Shown in pieces: positions 35,101 through 47,100 of a stretch of 64,000 bases of DNA; position 1 is the stretch's first letter, and each line of letters opens with the position of its first letter. The notes under the pieces are model-generated. The model was not told the origin of the DNA. It did not search any database and saw only the letters and a list, made by a program, of their open reading frames with translations. Location: contig NC_090285.1 in NCBI RefSeq assembly GCF_037392515.1, positions 5,521,501-5,585,500 on the forward strand, written 5' to 3'. Position numbers and translations under genes: made by a program. This DNA comes from Haliotis asinina (Eukaryota > Mollusca > Gastropoda > Lepetellida > Haliotidae).

Positions 35101-38100
35101 AAGTCACCAGAACCACCAGTGTTGGATCCAGAGACTAGTCTTGATTCTGTGAAAAAAGGAGATGGTGATGTCATTGATATCGATGCTGCTGATGCTACAA
35201 AAGAAGGCACCACAGACAAAGATGGACAGAATGCAGAAGATTTCAAAGATGCTGAAGATGAGAATAGAGATAAAACAAAGTCTGCAGATGCATCTAAGGA
35301 TGACAAGAAAACCAAGGAAGACGAGGATGATGACGTGATGGTGATTGAAGATGAAAAAACAGAACCAGAAGCTATTGTGTTGGATGATGATGATGACGAG
35401 GAAGACACTCCTGGAGAAAAATCCAAGGGAAAAGGGAAAGACAGCTCATCCCTAGCCACCATGGACTCCTCTAATGATATGGGGCTGCAGATATCATCAG
35501 TGACGAGTGGAGCAGACGTGAGTGGCCTCCACATTGCATCAGTGTCAGGGAGTGGAGAGCCACAGGACAAGGAATCAGCTGCTAAAACTGTAAGTTCTTG
35601 ACATTATTCATCATTCAGCCATTTATGTAAACATGTCATTATGAGCCATGATGAAAAAAAACATCTAGTTATTGTAAAGGATCTGAAAGGGAACCCCAAG
35701 AGGAGAGGAGTATGAACAGATCCTTGTACAAATGTTGTTGTTTTGACATCTATGGTTTAGTACAACTTCATTACCATGGTGACGAGGAGAAGGTTTTTTT
35801 CCAGCTTAGTTAATGTGCTTGATGTACTTGAGGCAAACTCATAAAATTTGATGCCTTGAGTGTCAACAGCTGCAGTCGAATTAATATATAATGTAGAAAT
35901 GTGTTAGTCATTGATATTTTTTGATAATTTGAAGAGATTGGTTTCCCATCCCCAAACAATATTTGTTAACTTCTTGTCTTTAGTAGCATATGCAGTCTAA
36001 GTAAACTTAGTCTTGGTGTATTTCGTTACACTCCACCACTGAGTCTAACAAAACCTAGTAGAAGGTTGCGTCAGGTAACCTTTGAGCGACAAATGGCCGT
36101 CCAATCAAACGCAAGACGGTTAAATAGATTTAACCAATCAGACAACAGCTACTATTTAGGGATCAGAGGGACTTTCAAAACATTCAAGTCACTGACACAG
36201 ATCTCTCCGCAAACAAAATCCGCACATAACACAGTTATTTCAGTATATACGTGTTGGGGTTTTTCTTGATATTGTTACCATTAGCTATTATTTCCGCAAG
36301 AAAACATCCTTGAATATTGCCCAAAACACTATTTTCAGCGACTGTTTACTCACCGTTGTTATGGTTGTACGTACGCCGTGTTTGTCACCCGGAAGCGAGC
36401 GTACACTAAATAGCATTCGTAATTGTTCGGTTACGAAACTTTTCACGATATAAAGTTCAAAAGGTATGTGTGAAGGTGCACTTTCACGATTTGGTAAGCT
36501 GTGTTCTGATTGATCAGTCTCAAAGGTTACCTGACGCGACCTCCCATAAGGTTTTGTTAGACTCAGTGGTGGAGCGTAACGAAATGCACTGAGGATAAGT
36601 TTACTTAGACTAGTAGCATATGTTTCGTTTAGTTAATCTTACAGCAATTGCAGTAAACGTTTGTTGTTGTGTCTGCCTACAACATTGGGTTCTTTTTTTT
36701 TTTAAATTCTCCAGAATGCTAAAGAAGGTCAGAAGATCACTCAAGAGTCTTTAAAGACCAAGATAAAACAGGAACGAACAACTCCTCCACCTGCAACATC
36801 TGGTATGACGGCTTTGTGGCATTATTTTCTAAACATTTTGGAGTTTTTATGTCAACTTTCATTAAATGAGCATGCTACTTAGAAAATTACTAGACAAGAT
36901 ATTACAACTGTGGCCAAGAGCCCAAGACTGCTGCCTATGTAACAAATGTTTCTTCCATATTGGCTGAAGATTTTAAGTTATTAATAATGGTCTTGAGATT
37001 GACAGACAAAGCAAAAGGAATCAGATTCTTTTGCCTAGAGACCACTTGAAAAAATTAGATCATTTCGTTATGACCACTTGAACTGATGACAGAATGCTGT
37101 CTATTTTCATCCCACAACAGGGCAAGTCTCTCAATCAGGATAAGTACAAAATATTTTTAAACAAAAGCAACATCAACAGTAAGAAACTATTTTATCATTG
37201 AGAAAGACCCCTTTGAGTCTGTTTCATGGACAATGAGCCTTTGTCCCTGCATAAGTCAATGTGTCCAGAATTTAAATCATTGTCATTCAGGACTAAATTC
37301 AATGTGCTGCAGTATTAGAAGTGTAGTGCAAGGTGAATATGTAAGTGTAAAAATGGATATAGAAATGGAGAAATTATATGATTTCATTTTCACCTCTCAG
37401 GCAGCCCTGCCACAGGAAAAGGGGCACTTCCAGGACCCCCTCCTGGGTCAGGAGGCAAGAAATCCAAGATGCAGTCCTGTATCGTGTGTGGCAAGGTAAT
37501 CTGAGTGTACATGTATTATAGAGTAATGTGAATATGGATGTACTACAGGATTTATCAAGTGCCAGGTACCAATCGCCAGGACTACACATGGCAGTAGTTT
37601 ATTTACTATGTCAGCAGATTAGCATGGGGATCACACAGTGTAAGACGCCTGTGAGTGTGAGGCAGTGAAAGGTCAACAGTCATCACATCTGATCCTTCTA
37701 GGTGTCCATTCATTGCTTTATGAACACAGGCTTGTTACGAACAAAGTCCCTTAGTTTAGTCTAACTCAAAAACTAATAAACAGATGAACTCCTCTATTGT
37801 AACTAGGGAGGATTGCAAAGAAAGGTTCAGAAGTGCTTCTTATGACAAGTATGACTATGTATTATGCGTAATTAGGATTAAACCAATGTACATTCTATTA
37901 TCTCAACATTGTAACCAGTTTTCAAATCTTGTTGCAGGTCGGTCGGTGTAAGTACAACATAGTACGTAATGGAGATATCAAACATCTGTGTGACGACACC
38001 TGTTTCCGCAGATTCAGGGCAAACCCAACCATGTTTTTGAAGAACACCACCTCAGCCCAACAAAAGTCCCCAGGCCAGCCAACCACAAGGTCTCAAACAG

Positions 38101-41100
38101 GTTCCTTGAAGCAAACTGCCAAATCTTCCAACAGCCAATCAGAATACAAGACCTGCGCAGTGTGTCAGTTGATGAACATTAACACCCAAAAGCCATTTGT
38201 ACAATGGATGAATGTGGACTTCTGCAGCAAGGCCTGTCTGGCCAAGTACCAGAGTAATCTCAACTCTTCCTGTTCTTACTGTACATCTTTTGTGTCTCCT
38301 GAGTTCCGACCCCTCTTCTGTCTGCAAGTTGGCACCGATTTTAAGACATTCTGTTCAGCAAAGTGTAGTAATGAATACAAGAAGAGACTGCGTCTGTGTG
38401 CATTTTGCCAGAAGGATTTGGCCACTGTCAGTGACTCGTTTTGTGCACCAGTTGACACAAATAAGTTCCTTGACTTCTGCAGTAAAAACTGTTTGAAGAA
38501 ATATGAGGAAAAAACTAGTGATGTAGAGATAATCGGTGTTGAGAGCACCGGTAAGAAGGGTACTGGACAGGGGAATAGATGTGCTGTATGTGCCAAGAGT
38601 GGCCAGATGAAACATAATGTCAAACTAAATGGTGTAATGAACCGACTGTGTAGTGACCCCTGTCTGTCAGCCTTCCAGTACGCTAACAAGCTTGGTATGA
38701 ACACATGTGACAACTGTAAGGGCCTGTGTCCAAATGAAGATGTTGTTTCTCATTTCATCCAGTTTGAAGGGCAACAGAAACGATTTTGTAAAGATGCATG
38801 TGTGAACTTTTTCCGATCAAAGCACAAAAAGATTGTTGCGTGTGGATGGTGTGGGACTAAGAAAGTGAACTTTGACATGATTGAGCGTGTGGATTCCAAC
38901 AATAAGTATCAGTTGTTTTGCTCTCTCAACTGTTTGTCTCTGTATCGAGTGAACCTGCAAGCCAAGTCCAACCAAGCAGTGACATGTGACCACTGTCACA
39001 AGTACGTCCCCGCCCAGTACCATCTGACTATGAGTGATGCTTCGGTGCGCAACTTCTGTTCATATAACTGTGTCATGTCCTTCCAGTCACAGTTCAGTGC
39101 CAATTCGAAGAATTCCTCACAGCCAACCATTCATTCACAACAAAGGGTTCAGCTACAAAACAAGCCAAATACAAGAGGTATCTTTGTCTTTTCCACATCT
39201 TTCAGCTCTCTATTCATTTCCAGCAGATATACCTTTGCACTCACAAATGAATACAAAAGGTATATGTGAATAATAACTATAGTTACTTAATTGAATAATA
39301 AATTATGATACTGATCACCTTCAATGTACAAGTTATTACGGGCACATACACATTTGATTAGTGGCCATGCAAATTATATGAGGTAGGGGTTTAGCATCCC
39401 TTCACTAACTTGTGGATCAGCCATTGTAAGGTGCCTTGTGAATGTGCCCTAGAAGCATACACATAGTGAACTGAGAAAGTGAGATAATGCAGGTCCCAGT
39501 TTTTAGGTATAAGATTTGAGATAAGATCAGTCAATACATCTTTGTTCCAGCATCAAGTGGCAGCTCTCCAGGTCAAGGTCAATCCAACTCCTTCCCTGTC
39601 ATCTCTAATGTTGTGTCTCTTGCACCACAAGGTAAGAAAATCTCTGCTGTTTTTGCCAAGATGGTGGTTCTTGTTTTCATCATTGTCAGGATATCGAAGG
39701 AGGGAAATAACTGAACGATTTATTTATTGTTGATATAACATACTTGTGTTTTAATACTACCATATTCTAGCTTTATGGCGCCAGTCTGTAAGTAACATGT
39801 CAGGAACAGACAATCTGTTTAGAATACTTAGTTGCACTGGTGAGTGAGTGAGTGTGCTGTTAATAGCAATATTGCAGTAAAAATTACTAAAATCATCACA
39901 TGGAAAAACAGAGGTGGGCTTCAGACATCTGTTAAAAGCGGTTGTGAATGATGACACTAACATTCTGTTGAAATATTAAGGGAGTTATTAACGTCATTTA
40001 TTATCCATACAGTGAAACGTAACCGAGTACATAAAACTGATATGTTGCACATGTGTAATAAACCCTAAAATGAATTTCATTGGTCAGTTATCCGACCATG
40101 ATCTCCATGACCCCATTGGAATGTGGACCTACTTTTTTCATTCATAACTTTTTACTACAAATTTACTATGAATGTTCAATCTCGCTACTGCAAGAACAAA
40201 CCAATGAAATGCTATCAAATACAAAACATTACAAACAAACAATTTTTCACACACCGTGTTTATTGATATGAGATTTCAAGAAAAGGTAAAAATAAAGTCA
40301 ATAACGACAAAGGGAGCACACGTCACTGGCGACAAATGGCTAACTAATGCTCACCAACATTTGATTCAGAAGTTGCAAGACAATAACGTAGCTCCAACGG
40401 AGGTCATGCAAGTGTCTGGACATAAACATGTACAGTGTGAACAATTATTCACACCTTTCTGATGCACATCACTGGGAAAATGGGAAATCTGTTGTCTTCG
40501 ACCGGAAATTAGCCTGCCATGTTTCCATGATCGGAAATGCCATGTTTCAGTCGTTCCGTCACCAGCAGTTTGTCCGAAATAAATTGAACATCCCAATTCA
40601 TGTCGTACACAAACACAACACAGCCTTGTCTGGTGACGTTCACGCTATCTTCGGAGGTCCAATATGTGGGGGACATTCCACATCAAAATTAACTAGTCTT
40701 CTATGGCAGTGAGTGAGACCGAGCCATTATAAACCATCGCCATGTTGCTTGATCTCCTCTCAGTGACTCTTTTGACGACGAATAACTTTCCCATTAACAA
40801 TGTTTCCAGTTATACAGTTCTTACTGTTACTTAAGTTGATAAAGATTAAATTTCAATTCAAAATGTGTTTGTATTTTTTGTCTTCGTGCAAGAGTAGGTA
40901 GTCAATATGTTGCGCCCTTTAGTTAGTAGCATTACACAGGTAGTTTACAGTGTTCCCAGAAATTATTGAGAAAATCTTTGTTTTTTTCCTAATGATGCTA
41001 AGATTGGAAAAAGGGCTTTCACTATGCACTAAGCATACTAAATAAGGGAGACAACCCTTGAAGGCTTAGAAGGCAGCTCATTACGTCAAGAGTTATCTCC

Positions 41101-44100
41101 CTTGTCTGAGCAGACGGCTTCCTGTGTTGACATGGCAGAATTTACAGCAAGAGAGAAAAGAAAGCTCATTCTAGATGATTTTGAAAGGGGTGAGGCTGAT
41201 GCTAAAGTGTTAACTTGTAGACATGGTATTCCTCTGTCTACAGTATACAGAACTTTGAAGAATATTCAAACAGGAACCGGGATAGAGCACAAAGCAGGGG
41301 CAGGTCGGCCTAGGAAATTCAGTGTTGTGGATCGCCGAAGACTTGGGCAGATTGTGAGTAGGGGCAAATTGAAAAGTGTTGAGAACATCAGAAATGAAAT
41401 GATTAGCAGAGGAAGTCCTCAGGTATGCAATGAAACAGTTAGGCAGGAATTACAGAGACTTAATTGGGTGAAAAAACGTGGAATTCCCTCGCTGTTGATG
41501 AAAGATGCACAAAAGGAAAACCGTTTAAACTGGTGTCGGGCTCATGAAAATCAAGATTGGGATAATGTTTTCTTTTCGGATGAAAGTTCTGTTTGGCTTT
41601 TCCCTAATTGTGTGAAAATTTGGACCAAAGATACTGTCAAACCTATCTACCAGCGACCAAAACATAGCCCGAAGTTTCACATGTGGGATGGCATATCGGC
41701 TCGCGGAGTGACGCCATTGTGTGTTTTCACGGGAAACTTGACAAAAGAAAGATACGTTGACATTCTAAATGGTCACCTTCTTCCGACAGCACAAACATTG
41801 TATGAAGATGATTGGATTTTCCAGCATGATAATGACCCAAAACACACTGCGCGCTACACAAAACAGTGGTTGTCGGGCGAAAATGTTCAAGTTTTACAGC
41901 CCAGACCTACACCCAATTGAGAATGTGTGGGGAGTCATGAAGGACAGAATAAACCAAAAGGGACTGAGAAATATTGAAGATATGAAGGCCGAGGTGGTCC
42001 AATATTGGGATACCCTGTCACACGATTACCTACAAACTTTGATGGGTAGTGTGCCTAGGCGTATTCAGGCATGCATTTCTGAGCGAGGAGGTCTAACAAA
42101 GTACTAAAACAAGACTGAGACTGTAAAAGGATGATGTTTTAACATGTTTATGTAAGTAAAACGCCAGAAGATAATAAACGTAATGAGTTACATGACGCAA
42201 CATGATTCTCAATAATTTCTGGGAATACTATATGTCCATAGTACTGTATCACTGTATTCTTAAGTGACCTTGACCTTTACGTCAAGCGACAACAGCTGAT
42301 TTCATTTCACATGGACTTGGTTGTTTAGAAATAAAAAGTTAGATACAAATGAATAATAAAGAAAGTAACACGTGTGTGTCATTTTGTTTTCCCGAAACTC
42401 GTGTCAGAAAAACAATATGACACTTGCTCGTGTATTAATCTCTATTTGTTCACTTACATCTTGGTTATATGTCAGTAGGCACTGGATTGTCTGATCTAGA
42501 TTTGATTGTTTACAAATGACTGTCATGTAGCTGGAATATTGCTGCGTTAAAGAGTGAAGAGTGCTGCGTTAAACAGCAAGTAAACAAAGAAATCTTAGCA
42601 TTTTTTTTTTAAGTTTCTTATGGTTACTATATAGATTTATAAGTTGAGCCTATGAGACCTTTTTTCTAGATATGGGCTTCAGATTGGGGTAATTAAGTCA
42701 CAGATTGTGCCATCATTTAGCTAGAATATTTTAGCATGTTTGATAAAATAATAAAACAGAATAACATTGTGATGACAGGTGCCAAAGGAAAGTTGATGTT
42801 GTCTGGTCAGAAGCAGCAGACGGTCAACATCAAGTCCAACACACCAGTACCGGTCGTTGTCAGCCAAGCTGGAAAGGTAGGAACATGCCGTAAGGATTGG
42901 ATTTAGTCATCCATGTTTGGGGATTACCTTTACCTGTTTAGAACTTGAAATCTGGTCCCAAGTTGGTAGTTGACATCACTGCATTCCCAAATGGGATTCA
43001 TCAATTTCCAGTTTCCAATGTAGAGCTATTTTCCTGATAATGGTACCAATAAAGAAGACAAACAAGATGCAGGCAGAGTCTGCTGAATGATACCAAGGAG
43101 TAACTTTACTCTCATCCAAAATTTTGCCACATATGGAATATGTGAAAATGTTTGCACTTATTTCTTGCAGCAAAGTGTGTCAACTGCGACCCAACAACAG
43201 ATTATCATCCAACCTCCGCCCCCAAAACAGATGAAGAACAAGTCTTTGCTGTGTAAACCCTTTGTCCAGACAAAAGCAACTTCCTGTCGTCCACACTCTG
43301 TCAGCAAGGAGGTGCAGACAGGTCAGTCTATATATTCACTGTATCTTTGGTGTAAGAGTGGAATTACCATATTTTCTTGAGAAGAGTGGATATATAATTC
43401 ATTTGTGAAAAGTGGGTCTGATGTGATCATTTTATTATTTTTGACTTATCTCCACAAATGGTGTATTAAAGTGCGTTCCATCCATGCATGCATCCATCCA
43501 GCTGTGCACATATGTCTTTTCTGGGGAAGAACCGTTCAATATTTCACCAAACTTGGCACCTTCATAGATCTGGTGGTGTACTGGTTCCCTTTGGTAGTTT
43601 TGTATTTCTCAGGGATGAGAATTTTCCACGAATCCACAGAATTCCATGTATTAGATGGCACTGGTGTCGTTCATGATGTATGTCCTGTTGTTTCATTTAA
43701 CATGTCTCCAAAAAGGCATATCCCATTTTCCTCTCTTTCCACTCTTTTCTCTCCCACCCATTCTTGATTTCTAAATAAGATATTTTTGATGTTTCCATGG
43801 CAACAAGTTTGACTGACTGAAATTGGTGTTAGTGTTCTTTTCCAGAGCAGAACTTTAAAACCTTTCAGTACTCTCCTTCCACTTTACTGCAAAGGCCGTT
43901 CAAGAAGTAATGGCAACAAGAGTGTAAAAACATACCGCATTATCATACGAAGTTGAAATTTTCACATTCCCATGAAGTATTCCCCTCCTCTCTCTTTGCA
44001 TAATTTGAGGTGGTCGAGCCACTGAGTTCTGAAATCACAGCTTTTGAAAGGTCTTGTATCCATGAAAATTTCCTGCCAACCAGTTGTTCTGTCAATACTG

Positions 44101-47100
44101 GGAAGAGCCAGAAGTCACACAGTGCTAGGTCGGGACTAGAGGAGGATGAACCACAGGGGTCATTTTTTCGCTGTCTATATACTCCATGGCAGCCTTGGTC
44201 TTGTGGGGACTCAAATTGTCCTGGTTGACAGGAGTTGTGTTCTTATATACACACCAGAACATTTGACATAATCATAACTTGTAGAAATATTCATGAAAAG
44301 TATTTTGCCATTGCAGTTGATATTGATGACTCTTGTTTGTTATTTCAGATGAGCACCAAGGCAAGCCAGTGCTGATACCAGTGCCAGTACCAGTATATGT
44401 TCCCTGCCCAATGGCAATGTATGCAGCCCCAACCCCACAGATGGTGGCCATCCCTATCCCAATACCAGTCCCCATATTTATACCCACAGCTAAGAAAACA
44501 GCAGACAAGATCCTCAAGCAGATCAAAGTAAGTAGATATAGTGGTTACCCTGCTTGCAGTAGGCATAGTTTATATGACACCCATCTTTGCCAGTGTCATA
44601 ATGAGAACATTTCTGGTGTTCCCCACTATGATATTGGTGGAATATTGCTAAAAACTGTGTAAAACCAATCTCACTCATGACATGAAATGTTTTGTAAGAC
44701 ACAAAAGCATTTCCAGAACTTGTAGGACAGATGCAAGACTCATCTTCTGATCTAAGAAAATATGAACTTCTGAAAGAGTGCTGTTGAATATTTGTGTCAT
44801 GCTCTTTCATGACCATATCTATTGTGAGATATTAGACAGATGATTTGCAAAGTTTCTGTGTTAAGCCTTTATTTTTCCTTATCCTGACTCCTGACTTAAT
44901 TGCTTATCTCCTCTTCCCTGGTGAAGGTTGTTATATACCTGAAATCCCTTGAAGTTCCCTTCTAAAAGAAGCGGACGTAAAAATACACCTGTGCACATGG
45001 TCAGCTGATCGGCCATGATTGTCTCTCATTTTCTGAATAAAATTGATACTTTATCCTGACTCATGAAGAAAGCCCTCCCAGCCACCCCTCACAGGCACAC
45101 TGAATTCCTATAATTCTTGTGTCGGGCGATTATTAAGGAGAGGGTATTATACATGTAATGGTAATATGAGTTCCACATTAAGGACAGATATTGATGCTAA
45201 TCACTGCACTTGATGATTTTAGGAGATTCGAGAGAAGATTCCATCTGATCCACTGGAGGCTGAGTTGTTGATGATGGCAGAAGCTGTTGCTGGCGGTGGT
45301 GGCGACTCTGACAGTGATACTGATAAAAGTGATGGAGAACCATTCCCAGCCATTACAAGTGAGTAGACAGTTACATGGAGTACCTTGGTGGTTAGAGCGT
45401 TCCATGCTATTTCTAGTGAATAGATAGACCTGGGCCCAGTCATGTTATATGTTCATGTTAATTTATTGCAATTACAACTATCTTAGCACTAAGAGAGCTT
45501 TGAAATCTGGGCCCTTGGATCAGATCAACTGTTATCTCCTTCCATCAAGTTGCTAGCACATGCTGAAAGCAGCATAAAACAAAACATACACACACACTTT
45601 GAACAGGTCATGATTATGTTAAACATGTCAATCTGAATGAGTTTCAAAGTCAGAAAACATTATTGCGTGGTCCCTTGTGCCAATAACACATCCACTTTCT
45701 TATGTCCCATGTCCTGTCTTTAAATTATTTCCAAAGTAGCACTGTGTGTTTTAATTGTGTGTCCAGGCAGCAGTGATTGAGCTGAACATCAAACACTGAA
45801 TGTGGATTACTAGTCACTCATGTGTTCATGTTCTTCAGATGACAAAGATGATGGTGATGATGTGGCGCCACTGATAGATCGGGGGGCACCAGGCGGTGGG
45901 GAGGAGGACTTGGTTCAGATGGCACTGCGAATGGCTGAGGAGATCACCGGCCCTGTCCTTGACCTTGAGACAAGTGTTGAACCTGTCGCGGTAAATACAG
46001 GTAGGTAATACTTTCTCAATACTTGTAGCTTCCTGTTTACACATATGGACAGATTGCAGCATATTGTCACTGACTGCTGCAGGAACTACTGCTTGACAAG
46101 TCTTAGATGAGCCACGTCCTGGCAAATGACCCCAATTTGCATATATGGGAACGCCCTCCAGAACATTCCATATGAAACAAGAGGGAAACTAGTCGTCCTC
46201 TAGATATTGAAAAGTTCAATTTCCTCGTGCGACCCATGTTTTGATGGTGTTTTGCTGAACTAAGTTGCTCTACAAGACAGGTGTTAACAGTAGCATTATT
46301 GATTTCATGCCACAGTCAGCATGCATTCCACATACTTAATTACTAATCTCCCTTTAACAACCAAGTGTATTTGTCCAGATTAATTGCCCTGCCAGCTTGT
46401 CACAAACATGTTCACTGTGCTGGCTCATCTAATACTTGTCAAGCAGTACGAGTTGTCAGTGGATCTGTGGCTTGTGTTGTGACAGTTGGAAATGTTCACA
46501 GTTGAGCCAGACCCATGTCCATTAGTTCGAGACTGCTAATAATTTAGTTGTGTTTCTCACTGTGTATAGTTGCGCCACACAAGTTACTTTTTGAGGTGAC
46601 CTTCAGACTAATCACAACCTACAATAACCCTATTCGTTTCATGGTTCCAGCTGCTTGTCCAGACATCCCCTTGAGATTGTATTGAATTGAATGTCGCAAA
46701 CATCCAGTGCTTTGTTGCATTACCATTAGTATCATATTTGAGTGTTTACTGATGACAATGTGGGTATTATTGTGCAACTTCTTCCAAATATTTTTATTTT
46801 GTGTCTCAACTTTGTGTCTCAAACTTTTTCGTTTCTTCTTTAAATGTTCAAAGTATTGCTAAACAAGGAGACCTATTATCTTTCCAAGCAGAAACTGTAT
46901 GAACTGGGTATATTTTCAAATACTGTGCAATGGTTCAGTTTTGGTGACTACACCCTGACAGCATTGGACATAACATTGGACATAACCCATGCATCATCCA
47001 TCCTCTCCTCTCCTCTCCTCTCCTCTCCTCTCCTCTCCTCTCCTCTCCTCTCCTCACCTCACCTCACCTCACCTCACCTCACCTCACCTCACCTCACCTC

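Larger units (their letters stand above)
39632..42778 (+). other. ZMYM intron 6, packed with mobile-element remains
   Basis: A 3.1-kb intron holding a tyrosine-recombinase fossil (40,256-40,712) and a nearly complete Tc1-like element (40,948-42,230). A SINE-tail-like stretch with TAGCTGGAATATTGCTGCG lies near 42,525-42,590. Confidence 0.85.

Noticed and set aside
35037..35570. 177-residue Ser-rich open frame on the minus strand
   Set aside because: It is the antisense of the acidic ZMYM exon 2; long reverse frames are expected opposite GA-rich codons.
39178..39269. Extension of ZMYM exon 5 to its in-frame stop
   Set aside because: A consensus donor at 39,178 joins exon 6 in frame, and later exons encode family-typical domains, so the read-through is intron.
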